Of a stretch of DNA of 64,000 nt, positions 19,151 through 27,042 are shown piece after piece. Position 1 is the stretch's first letter. Each line of letters opens with the position of its first letter. This stretch comes from Rhodopirellula sp. P2 (lineage in GTDB: Bacteria > Planctomycetota > Planctomycetia > Pirellulales > Pirellulaceae): NCBI RefSeq assembly GCF_028768465.1, contig NZ_CP118225.1, positions 2,709,001-2,773,000 of the forward strand. The letters are read 5' to 3'. A program made the position numbers and the translations under genes. The notes under the pieces are model-generated. The model was not told the DNA's origin, made no database searches, and saw only the letters and a list, made by a program, of their open reading frames with translations.

Positions 19151-19567
19151 GAGGTCGTGCAGCTTCGAAATACCGGGTTTGCTGTTTGGGAATTCTCGCT
19201 GCTGAACGCATTGGGGAAGAGAGAAATGCGAGCGTTTTTCATCTCCGGGACCCCTTCTTCGCGAATGCGAAGCCTCGTGGCAACCAAGTCCATTTCCAAC
19301 CGTTCGCGTCACGCTGCTGGACGACAGCGGCCGATCACGCAAACATTTGGGGACAAAAGTTCTACTCTCATTCCATGCTCGGGGGCCCTTCAAACGTAGC
19401 GTTTCAATCCTGCGTGAATTCGAAGAGCGGGCCGTGCACTCAAGACCTCGCGAACTGAAAATCTGTGTTTCTTACGCGGAATGGAAGGTGCGTTGCCAAG
19501 ATCGGAAGTTTCCGCCCGAAGAGCGTTCGGTATGACACCTGTCTCCTGAAACTGGCTGATCACAACG
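19151..19567. other. Gene-free spacer before the PH-domain gene
   Basis: This 417-base stretch has several short open frames, none with family resemblance or a convincing ribosome site. No RNA gene, repeat or terminator was recognised. It presumably carries the promoter for the PH-domain gene. Confidence 0.4.
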
Positions 19568-20122
19568 ATGAATGACATCGACGAAACCGTCCTTTGGGAA
19601 GCGGAATTCAATCCCAAAGTCAGAGTGTATTGGTTGATCAGTGCTGTTCTGACAACGTTTCTGACAATCTTCCTGATCCCGTTTTTGCCGCTGATCGCTC
19701 CGCTGGCTTGGTACATTTCGGGGCTGTATTTGAAGAGCCACCGCTGCACGCTGACCGAGCGAACGCTGAAAGTCAGTCGTGGTGTTTTGGTTCGGCAAGA
19801 GAAGACGGTGCCTCTGGATCGGATCACCGACTTGGGTTTGGTCCAAGGGCCAATCATGCGGTCGCTCGATTTGGAAGCCGTCAGCGTCGAGACGGCTGGT
19901 CAATCAGGAGCTGGCTCGTTGGTCCGACTGACGGGCATCCGAAACGGCCGAGCCTTTCGTGATGCGGTGTTGAAGCAACGTGATGCGGTGACGGGCGGCG
20001 AGCCCGCTCGATTGACCTCGGCCGCGGAACCGGATGGGATTGTGGATACGAACGTTCAAGCGACACTGACCGAGATCCGTGACATTTTGAAACGGATTGA
20101 AGCTCGGTCAACGTCGTTGTAA
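19568..20122 (+). CDS. Membrane-anchored bacterial PH-domain (YdbS/YdbT-like, bPH2) protein
   Basis: A 184-residue protein. Two adjacent hydrophobic segments (about 20-58, VYWLISAVLTTFLTIFLIPF and PLIAPLAWYISGLYL) are followed by a bacterial PH domain: RCTLTERTLKVSRGVLVRQEKTVPLDRITDLGLVQG-type sequence, then RSLDLEAVSVETAG. A short C-terminal tail (TEIRDILKRIEAR) is probably helical. Such proteins are common membrane proteins of unknown function. It stands alone, with a repeat cluster immediately downstream. Confidence 0.8.
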   Translation: MNDIDETVLWEAEFNPKVRVYWLISAVLTTFLTIFLIPFLPLIAPLAWYISGLYLKSHRCTLTERTLKVSRGVLVRQEKTVPLDRITDLGLVQGPIMRSLDLEAVSVETAGQSGAGSLVRLTGIRNGRAFRDAVLKQRDAVTGGEPARLTSAAEPDGIVDTNVQATLTEIRDILKRIEARSTSL

Positions 20123-20134
20123 ACGACAGGATCC

Positions 20135-20162
20135 TGTCGCTCGGTGGGGCCACCGAGCGACA
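20135..20162 (+). terminator. Hairpin just after the PH-domain gene
   Basis: A perfect 13-bp stem (TGTCGCTCGGTGG at 20135-20147 pairing with 20150-20162) with a two-base loop begins 13 bases after the stop codon. A short TTTT follows at about 20166, so it could end transcription, but the T run is weak and it may instead be one of the local palindromic repeats. Confidence 0.45.
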
Positions 20163-20172
20163 AGTTTTGGAT

Positions 20173-20334
20173 GACCTGCTTAGTGGTCTGTCACAGCTAA
20201 AAGTTAGGGTTGATCGTAGTGGACGAGGCCACGAGTCCTTGGATTTGACGCCAGTTCAGGACTCGTGGCCTCGTCCACTACCCGAAAGATGAGTCGTGCC
20301 TAAAGATAAGTCGTGACACCCTGCTAAGCAGGTC
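20173..20334. repeat. Nested inverted-repeat element with a perfect 24-bp inner stem
   Basis: Outer arms GACCTGCTTAG (20173-20183) and CTAAGCAGGTC (20324-20334) are exact reverse complements. Inside them, 20216-20239 (starting GTAGTGGACGAGG) pairs perfectly over 24 bases with 20258-20281, leaving an 18-base loop. The size, non-coding nature and ends shared with the next element suggest a non-autonomous mobile or REP-like repeat. Confidence 0.75.
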
Positions 20335-20452
20335 GGCTGGAATGATCGGGCACAACCATGTGAGCCGTTTGGGCGTTCGCCCCGGTTGCGCGTGAAAACC
20401 GTGGCTAACGCCAACGGCTCACATACCCGATGACACCTGCGTACCTGCTTAA
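20324..20452 (-). repeat. Dispersed palindromic repeat, copy 1 (second copy at 54182-54301)
   Basis: The element runs from CTAAGCAGG to CCTGCTTAA and has an internal inverted repeat (TGTGAGCCGTTT... / AACGGCTCACA). Its reverse complement matches 54182-54301 over most of its length with few mismatches and a short length difference near one end. The right end overlaps the sulfatase stop codon: the minus-strand TAA of that gene is part of the repeat's TTAAGCAGG end. Confidence 0.85.
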
Positions 20453-21906
20453 TTCTGCTCGTCCGGACCGAGTTGCCAGTCCATCCCGTCTTTCATGATG
20501 CTGGCGTTGATCTGAAGCAATTGTTGCTTCATCGCTTCGACTCGCTCGGGTTGTTCTTTGGCCAGGTTCTTGGTTTGGCCTGGATCGTCCTTCAGGTTGT
20601 ACAGTTCGAAGTTGTGATACGAGCCAGTTTTGATTGCCGGGATCCACTGCTCTTCGAACATGTTCTTGTTTGACATTTCATAGTCACGAAAGCCGACGAG
20701 CGAATAGTCGCCGTCTCGCATCGCCACGATTGGTTTGGATCGTTGAAGATGCCAGAACAGAGGTTGATGACGCTGGAATGAATCGGGATGACCTGTCAGC
20801 AGGGGGGAAAGGTCGCTGCCGTCGAGATGGACTTCTGGTGGCGTCAATTTCAGCAGCCCGCAAATCGTGGGCAGCACATCGACCAACCCAGCGGGCTGGT
20901 CCAGGATAACTCCGGCGGGAATGTGTCCGGGCCACTGGAAGATGCCCGGCACGCGAATTCCGCCGTCCCAGTTGACACCTTTTTGCCCGCGAAGATTGCC
21001 GACGCGGTCGCTTCGGTAGCTGCCGTTGTCCGAGGCGTAGATGATCAGCGTGTTTTCGCGAACGCCCATGGAATCCAACTTCGCAAGCAGTCGCTGGATG
21101 GCTTGGTCGGTGTTGTCGATGGTTCCGGAGTAGACCGCGGCTTTGTCGTCCACCTTGCCGTATTTCTGCGTGATCTCATCGGGAGCTGCGATGGGGGCGT
21201 GCGGCTCGTGGAACCAAACGTTCAGGAAAAAGGGTTGCTCGGGTTCCGATTCGCGGTGGCGATCCACCCAGCCGATCGCTTCGTCGGCGACCAGTTGGCA
21301 GGAGTAACCCTCCAGTTGACCGACTGGTTCTCCATTGCGAATGAAGTTGTCGGGGTTGTGGTGACTGGGTTGGGCGTTGTTCCAAGTCGCGAACCAGTGA
21401 TCGAAACCATGTTCATCGGGGGTGGGTTTGTCTCGGTTTTCGGTTGGCAGTCCCAGGTGCCATTTGCCGACGTGAGCGGTCGCGTAGCCGGCATCCCGCA
21501 GGACCTCTGCGAGGGTGATTTCTCGCAGACGAAGATGGGAGTTCTGGGATTCATCATGGATCCAGCTGTAGACTCCGGCGCGGATGTGATGGCGACCGGT
21601 GATCAGTGTGGCTCGCGATGGAGAGCAAACCGCGCAGCCCGAATAAAACTGTTCAAAACGGGTTCCGTCTGCAGCCAATTGGTCGATCGTGGGCGTCTGA
21701 ACGGGACCGCCGTAGCAGCCCACATCGCGGTACCCGAGGTCATCGGCCAACAGCATCACGACGTTGGGGCGAGGCGATTGGGCACGGGCTTGGTCGGTGG
21801 AAACGCCGAAGGCCGCAACCGACGCGAATAGAAACAGACAGGCTGGGATCAGCGGGTGCCGGAGGGGCAGCGGAGAGGCGGGCAGAGCAGACGAATTGCT
21901 TGGCAT
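20449..21906 (-). CDS. Secreted sulfatase (arylsulfatase family, Cys-type)
   Basis: A 485-residue protein with a Sec signal peptide (hydrophobic core about 19-35, ending near ARAQS). The catalytic signature is CSPSR at residues 94-98, inside CAVCSPSRATLITGR; this Cys is converted to formylglycine in family members. Metal-binding blocks are LLADDLGY (52-59) and ASDNG. It should cut sulfate esters, probably of marine polysaccharides, outside the cytoplasm; the exact substrate is unknown. An anaerobic or aerobic maturase is needed but is not encoded nearby. Its stop codon is supplied by the palindromic repeat downstream. Confidence 0.9.
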   Translation of the reverse strand: MPSNSSALPASPLPLRHPLIPACLFLFASVAAFGVSTDQARAQSPRPNVVMLLADDLGYRDVGCYGGPVQTPTIDQLAADGTRFEQFYSGCAVCSPSRATLITGRHHIRAGVYSWIHDESQNSHLRLREITLAEVLRDAGYATAHVGKWHLGLPTENRDKPTPDEHGFDHWFATWNNAQPSHHNPDNFIRNGEPVGQLEGYSCQLVADEAIGWVDRHRESEPEQPFFLNVWFHEPHAPIAAPDEITQKYGKVDDKAAVYSGTIDNTDQAIQRLLAKLDSMGVRENTLIIYASDNGSYRSDRVGNLRGQKGVNWDGGIRVPGIFQWPGHIPAGVILDQPAGLVDVLPTICGLLKLTPPEVHLDGSDLSPLLTGHPDSFQRHQPLFWHLQRSKPIVAMRDGDYSLVGFRDYEMSNKNMFEEQWIPAIKTGSYHNFELYNLKDDPGQTKNLAKEQPERVEAMKQQLLQINASIMKDGMDWQLGPDEQN

Positions 21907-22196
21907 TGCGAATGGAGGGATTTAGGAAGGAGGCGGGGGCACGGCAGAGTGCGTCGTCCCAGGAAGGTGGAGGCCGCATTTTAGACGAAACGACGTTGGT
22001 GCATTGGGCGTGTCTTGGAAGGGCGAAGTCCCTTTTGGCGTTCGCCCGGTTCACACGCAACCGGAGCTGACGCCCGGCGAACGGAGTGATCCCCGATCGT
22101 TCCTGACGACCTGCTTGGGGGCGGGTTTTTCTCGGCCTGGCGTGCTGGTGGCGAGGTTGTCCAGGCGGCTGGGCTGATTCCAGCAGAATTTGGCTT
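21907..22196. other. Divergent promoter region containing a decayed palindromic repeat
   Basis: The 290 bases lie between the divergent sulfatase and LptD-like genes. They hold a degenerate repeat at 22036-22116 and presumably both promoters. No other structure was recognised. Confidence 0.45.
22036..22116 (+). repeat. Degenerate copy of the dispersed palindromic repeat
   Basis: GGCGTTCGCC, CGGTTCACACGC and AACCGGAGCTGACGCC follow the same order as in the 54182-54301 copy (GGCGTTCGCC, CGGTTTTCACGC, AACCGGGGCTACCGCC). After a diverged stretch it ends with TTCCTGACGACCTGCTT, comparable to that copy's TTCCTGCTTAG. Many substitutions indicate an older copy. Confidence 0.55.
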
Positions 22197-25100
22197 GTGG
22201 GTGGTCAATTGGCTTTCGTAGGGTCGCGGCAGGATCGCGCGATTCGTTTCGCGTTGGTCTGTGCAGTCATTCCATCCGTATTTCCCGTTCGAGCTGATAC
22301 CCGCTTGGCTGATCGGTTCCAACCTTTCGACACCTTGCCTCGTCCTTCGCGTGAAACACACTCACCGCTGGCGAGGTTGATTGCTGCGCGATTCGGATCG
22401 AGTCGGGCGACGATTGCCGCATGGATTGGTGCCGCGATTTGCGTGCTGGCGGGTCTCTCGCCGGCTCTCGCGCAAGAGGCCACGGAGCGTTCGGTGTACG
22501 AAGTCACCGATGTTTCACAGACCCTGCAGTTGTCCGGCGACGCCGTGCACCGCTGGCAGGATGGCTCGCGGGAGTGCACGTTGCTGCTGGGCAACGTTGA
22601 ATTGCAATTTGAAGGCAAGCGATACGAAGCCGCTGCGATCTTGGTGGCATTGTCAGGAAAACAAAAGAATCTGACGGCGAATCTGTTGATGGACCAAGTG
22701 AAACTGGGGCCAGGCCAGACGACGGAACAACCCATTGTTCAAACCGTCAGCCTGACGTCGGTCCCAATCGTCCGCGCCGATCAATACCGCGGACGAGCGG
22801 AGATTCCAGCGGATTGGTGGACGAAGATGGGGATCCGTCCCGAATCAACGACCCCGTCTGGGAGGAGTCCCGTCCAGCAAGCGGCGCAGAGCCTGCCCGG
22901 CAACGAGTCTGGGACGGAGCCCTCGCAGCCCGTCCAGCCGGTTCAGTATCTCGAGCCCGTGATGGGCGAACCCAATTTGCCGTCTGGCGGGTTGGTGCTC
23001 GACCCGCCAGCGGTTTCGACCCTGCCAGCTCCCGTTCAGAGTTTTCAACCACCTGTGATGGAGACTCCGCCACCCGCGATCGCGACGCCGGGCGGTGGGA
23101 CCACAGGTGGCGTGCCGTTCATTGTCGGCGGTGGAACGCGAGCCATCGAGGTTTTCTCTCGAGGCTCGAACACCCCAGCGGAACTTCAGTACATCAATCG
23201 TCCCGGCACGAATGAGTCGGTTGTCATCGCACGTGGCGGAGTCACCGTTTTGGTGCGAGACGTATCGGCTCGTTTGCCCAGCGGAGAGATCATGCCCTTG
23301 GGCACGGTGTCGTTGTCGGCCAATCGGATCGTTGCCTGGATGCCTCGATTGAGTGATGTGTTCCAAGGCACACAAGACTTTCAATCCAGCGAAGGGGAAC
23401 TGTACCTCGAAGGCGACATCGTTTTCCGGCAAGGCGACCGAATCATTTACGCCGAGTCGATGTACTACAACGTCACTCGCGAAGTTGGGATGGTCCTGGA
23501 CGCTGAAACCATCACCACGATTCCTGAGTATGAAGGAACGGTGCGGTTGAAAGCGGAGGTGATGCAACAAATCAACCGAGGCAACTTTCGAGCCATTGAC
23601 GCGGCCTTCACGAGCAGCCGAATGGGTGTGCCTCGCTATTGGTTGCAGAGCAATGAATTGGAACTGACACAGCGAGCGATCGTGCGTGCCGATCCAATCA
23701 CGGGACAACCGATTGCAGACAGCGAACCGATCATCACCAGCGGCGGCAACTTCGTGTACTTGGGCGGCGTGCCCGTGCTGGCTTGGCCAAGGTTCACGAC
23801 CCCGCTTCGAAAGCCAACGTTCTATCTGACCGGTGCCGATGTCCGGAATGACGATATCTTTGGTTCGCAGGTGCTGCTGGAATGGGACCTGTTCCAACTG
23901 CTTGGGTTCACGAATCCGCCCGCGGGTGTCGAGACGACTTTGCTCACCGATTACTTGAGCGAACGCGGGCCAGCGGTGGGGACAAGAACAACCTACGCGT
24001 TGCCCAGTCTGTTTGGATTTGGTGGACCGGCATCTGGAACCTATGACAGTTACCTGATGAAAGACGACGGGTTGGATGTCTTGGGACAAGGCCGTCGAGA
24101 TTTGCAACCGGAAGAAACCTATCGCGGTCGCGCAACATTGCGGCATCGGCATCACTTGCCTGGCGATTGGGAATTCATCGCCGAGGTTGGCTACTTGAGT
24201 GACCGTAACTTCCTGGAACAGTACTTCGAATCGGAATGGGACCAAGACACGGATCAGCGGACTGGATTGCGATTCCGGAAGTACGCCGGTTCGCAGATGT
24301 TGGACATTGCGGCCAACTTCCAGGTCAACGACTTCTTCATGGAAACCGAAGAGTTGCCGACGATCGAACACTACGCGCTCGGCGGATCGATCTTGGGAGA
24401 TTCACTGACTTGGTCGATGCACAACGAAATTGGCTACAAGCACTTGCAGGTTGCTGACACTCCGGAAGACCCGGTGATTGCGGCGGGCACGTACACGTTG
24501 CCTGGCGAACTGGACCGGCAAGGTGTGGTGACACGAACCCGACAAGAAATCTCGGCTCCGCTGGACGCTGGCCCCGTCAAAGTGATCCCGTTTGCGATCG
24601 GCGAAGCGGCTTACTACGGCGAGGCTGCCGACGGCGATGACCTCACGCGACTGTGGGGCGGCGGTGGTTTGCGATTGAACCTGCCGATGTCGCGAGTCGA
24701 TCCGACAATCCAAAGCTCGCTGCTGAACATTCGCGGCTTGGCTCACAAAATCGATTGGTCGGCGGAGTACTTCTACGCTGACAGCGACACGGACATGGAC
24801 GAGTTGCCGTACTACGATTCGCTGGATGACAACGCTCAAGAAGAATTTCGGCGTGTGTTCACTGGGACATTGTTCGGAGGCACTTTGCCACCGCAGTTTG
24901 ATCCGAGAAACTATGCCTTCCGGCAGGGCATGCAGCGAAACGTGACCAGTTCCAGCGACACGGTTGTCGACGACTTGCAGCAATTGCGGTTGGGGATGAA
25001 GCATCGTTTTCAAACCAAACGTGGCTTGCCAGGACGCGAACGGATCGTCGATTTGTTCCGGTTCGACATGGAAACGATTTTGTACCCCAAAGAGGATCGC

Positions 25101-25580
25101 GATAACTTCGGCGAGACGCTGGGGCCGACGATGTTTGACGCCCAGTACAACATCGGCGATCGGTTCACGTTGTTGAGCGATGGCTACATCGATTCCTTCG
25201 ACAATGGACTTCGTTCGATCAGTGCCGGGTTCCGAACCAGTCGGCCAGGTCTGGGGGATTTGTATGTTGGATTGTTGTCGATCGAAGGGCCGGTCAGCAG
25301 CACGGTGCTGCGGACCAGTTTGGACTACCGTTTGAATCACAAATGGATTGTCTCGGCCGGAAACGTGTATGACTTCGGCGAGACTGGCAACGTTGGTCAG
25401 ACATTGGGACTGACCCGTGTCGGCGAATCGTTCTTGGTTCAATTGGCGGCCAATGTCGACGCCGGTCGTGATAACACGAGCATCGGTTTCATGGTGGAAC
25501 CTCGCTTCTTGCCCTCCAGTCGGTTGGGGCGATTGGGCGGTCAGCTGATTCCTCCGCCAGGCGTCGAAGGGCTGGAGTGA
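22197..25580 (+). CDS. LptD/OstA-like outer-membrane beta-barrel protein
   Basis: About 1100 residues. A signal-like hydrophobic stretch (TIAAWIGAAICVLAGLSPALAQ) lies roughly 75-100 residues after the first possible GTG at 22197, and no in-frame ATG precedes it, so the true start is probably a GTG or TTG somewhat downstream. The mature N-terminus has two OstA/LptA-like beta-jellyroll regions (LQLSGDAVHRW... and GELYLEGDIVFRQGDRIIYAESMYYN). The second half has the repeated aromatic strand pattern of a barrel (PVLAWPRFTTPL, WEFIAEVGYLSDRNFLEQYFESEWDQ). LptD inserts lipopolysaccharide into the outer membrane; here a transport role for LPS or another lipid is inferred. The DgkA-like gene overlaps its stop. 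Confidence 0.75.
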   Translation: MGGQLAFVGSRQDRAIRFALVCAVIPSVFPVRADTRLADRFQPFDTLPRPSRETHSPLARLIAARFGSSRATIAAWIGAAICVLAGLSPALAQEATERSVYEVTDVSQTLQLSGDAVHRWQDGSRECTLLLGNVELQFEGKRYEAAAILVALSGKQKNLTANLLMDQVKLGPGQTTEQPIVQTVSLTSVPIVRADQYRGRAEIPADWWTKMGIRPESTTPSGRSPVQQAAQSLPGNESGTEPSQPVQPVQYLEPVMGEPNLPSGGLVLDPPAVSTLPAPVQSFQPPVMETPPPAIATPGGGTTGGVPFIVGGGTRAIEVFSRGSNTPAELQYINRPGTNESVVIARGGVTVLVRDVSARLPSGEIMPLGTVSLSANRIVAWMPRLSDVFQGTQDFQSSEGELYLEGDIVFRQGDRIIYAESMYYNVTREVGMVLDAETITTIPEYEGTVRLKAEVMQQINRGNFRAIDAAFTSSRMGVPRYWLQSNELELTQRAIVRADPITGQPIADSEPIITSGGNFVYLGGVPVLAWPRFTTPLRKPTFYLTGADVRNDDIFGSQVLLEWDLFQLLGFTNPPAGVETTLLTDYLSERGPAVGTRTTYALPSLFGFGGPASGTYDSYLMKDDGLDVLGQGRRDLQPEETYRGRATLRHRHHLPGDWEFIAEVGYLSDRNFLEQYFESEWDQDTDQRTGLRFRKYAGSQMLDIAANFQVNDFFMETEELPTIEHYALGGSILGDSLTWSMHNEIGYKHLQVADTPEDPVIAAGTYTLPGELDRQGVVTRTRQEISAPLDAGPVKVIPFAIGEAAYYGEAADGDDLTRLWGGGGLRLNLPMSRVDPTIQSSLLNIRGLAHKIDWSAEYFYADSDTDMDELPYYDSLDDNAQEEFRRVFTGTLFGGTLPPQFDPRNYAFRQGMQRNVTSSSDTVVDDLQQLRLGMKHRFQTKRGLPGRERIVDLFRFDMETILYPKEDRDNFGETLGPTMFDAQYNIGDRFTLLSDGYIDSFDNGLRSISAGFRTSRPGLGDLYVGLLSIEGPVSSTVLRTSLDYRLNHKWIVSAGNVYDFGETGNVGQTLGLTRVGESFLVQLAANVDAGRDNTSIGFMVEPRFLPSSRLGRLGGQLIPPPGVEGLE

Positions 25581-25957
25581 TGACTTCGAAACCAGGATCC
25601 TGGGCCTCGAAGTTTCGCTGCGCGACGCTGGGGGTCTGGTTCGCCTGTGGTGGACAAAGCAGTTTCTGGGTTCATTTGCCAGTCGCTGCGGCGGTGATCG
25701 CGGCGGCGGCCTGGTTGAACGTGAGCCCTGTCGAATGGGCCGTTTTGATTTTGGCGATCGGCGGTGTGTTGACGGCGGAGTTGCTCAACTCATCGATTGA
25801 GTTGCTGGTCTCCGTTTTGCACCCGCAGCATCACCCGAGAATCGGGCAGGCACTCGATGTCGCGGCGGGCGCTGTGTTGGTGATGAGTCTGGCGGCTGTG
25901 GCGGTCGGATTGATCGTGCTGTTGCCGCCGCTATGTGGCCGACTGCTCGGGAGTTGA
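25580..25957 (+). CDS. Diacylglycerol/undecaprenol kinase family (DgkA-like) membrane protein
   Basis: A 125-residue membrane protein with three hydrophobic segments and the family motif ELLNSSIELLV (about residues 65-75), in which the Glu and Asn residues bind metal and ATP. It should phosphorylate diacylglycerol or undecaprenol, recycling lipid carriers used in envelope synthesis. The ATG overlaps the previous stop codon by one base (TGATG), giving translational coupling with the LptD-like gene. Its 3' end overlaps the opposing flippase-like gene by 27 bases. Confidence 0.82.
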   Translation: MTSKPGSWASKFRCATLGVWFACGGQSSFWVHLPVAAAVIAAAAWLNVSPVEWAVLILAIGGVLTAELLNSSIELLVSVLHPQHHPRIGQALDVAAGAVLVMSLAAVAVGLIVLLPPLCGRLLGS

Positions 25958-26989
25958 CTCGCTGGTGCCGGATTCGCTGGTGTTGGCTTCTTCGAGGCTT
26001 TCTTGGACTTCGCGTCCGGCCGTCCAGTAGAAGATCGTGCCAATGATCGCCATCACGACCTTCACCAATTCAAACGCCAGGGCGACCAGTGTCCCCGATG
26101 CATCGGTCGTTTTTGCGGGAACGATGTGGTAGAGGGTTTCGATGGTCACTTCCAGCACGCCCACTCCGGCAGGTGTGAGTGGCAGCGCGGACATCAACAT
26201 GCCGATCGGAACGATCACGAAGTGTTCGGCCAGTGTCGGAGGCAAGTCGTACATCGAAACCGCGATCAGATACATGCTGATCACCAGCAGGCCTTGCACA
26301 ACAACACTCATCAGCAGGGACGACGCGAACGCCCAGGGATGATGGTGGAACATTCGCAGCGGCGGACCGACGTGCTCGATCAGCGAACCGACGACGGGAA
26401 GTTTCTCGCCACGTTGAAGCAGCGTGTCAACGAATTTGCCACCGAAGACCAGCATTGCCAGAATGGCGGAGCCAATGGAAAGCGATGCGATCGTGATGAC
26501 CTTGATGTCAGCGATCGTGATGCCGTTGAATTCGAACGGGTCTTGCGATTGGTGAATCAGCAATCCACCGGAAACAAGCAGCAGCAACCCGTACAGCCCC
26601 GCGCCCCGGTCGACGACCACGGACGCGACCGCGGCGACGCGTTTTCCTGGCGAACGCCTGGCCAAGAAGACGGCTTTGAAGAGGTCACCACCCACGCTGC
26701 CGGCGGAGACGAAACTCAGCAGGAAGCAAATCGAACTCAACCGCAACGCTTCCATCAGGCTGAGCGGAATGCCTTGGCAGCGAACCAAAACCCACCACCG
26801 AACAAACGAAACCAACAGGGCGCAGATCGCAACAGCGAGCGCACCGACCAGCAAAGGAAGGTTGATGGACCGGGCGGTCAGATCATCCCACTGAGCGGGT
26901 TCGATCCGGCTCAGCAGGAACCAAATGATGGCAACTGGAACCGCGAATTTGACCAGGGTGATCGCGTAGCGTTGAAAGTGTTCGGGCAT
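25931..26989 (-). CDS. Flippase-like (UPF0104/lysylphosphatidylglycerol synthase TM region) membrane protein
   Basis: A 352-residue polytopic protein with about eight membrane segments. Family blocks include VRWWVLVRCQGIPLSLMEALRLSSICF, the GSVGGDLFKAVFLAR motif and a late LPLTPAGVGVLEVT motif. This domain occurs alone in proteins thought to flip lipids or lipid-linked precursors, and fused to a synthetase in MprF; the synthetase domain is absent here. The Ser/Glu-rich tail (SESGTSESTPEQSAT) is probably disordered and is the part encoded in the convergent overlap. Confidence 0.8.
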   Translation of the reverse strand: MPEHFQRYAITLVKFAVPVAIIWFLLSRIEPAQWDDLTARSINLPLLVGALAVAICALLVSFVRWWVLVRCQGIPLSLMEALRLSSICFLLSFVSAGSVGGDLFKAVFLARRSPGKRVAAVASVVVDRGAGLYGLLLLVSGGLLIHQSQDPFEFNGITIADIKVITIASLSIGSAILAMLVFGGKFVDTLLQRGEKLPVVGSLIEHVGPPLRMFHHHPWAFASSLLMSVVVQGLLVISMYLIAVSMYDLPPTLAEHFVIVPIGMLMSALPLTPAGVGVLEVTIETLYHIVPAKTTDASGTLVALAFELVKVVMAIIGTIFYWTAGREVQESLEEANTSESGTSESTPEQSAT

Positions 26990-27042
26990 GCCGGCAAGAA
27001 TAATTCGCCATCATCGCTTCGGATAGGCGATGCGGTCCCAAT

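Noticed and set aside
22845-24371. A 508-codon minus-strand frame within the LptD-like gene
   Set aside because: No domain or signal; the plus-strand frame is continuous and family-like.
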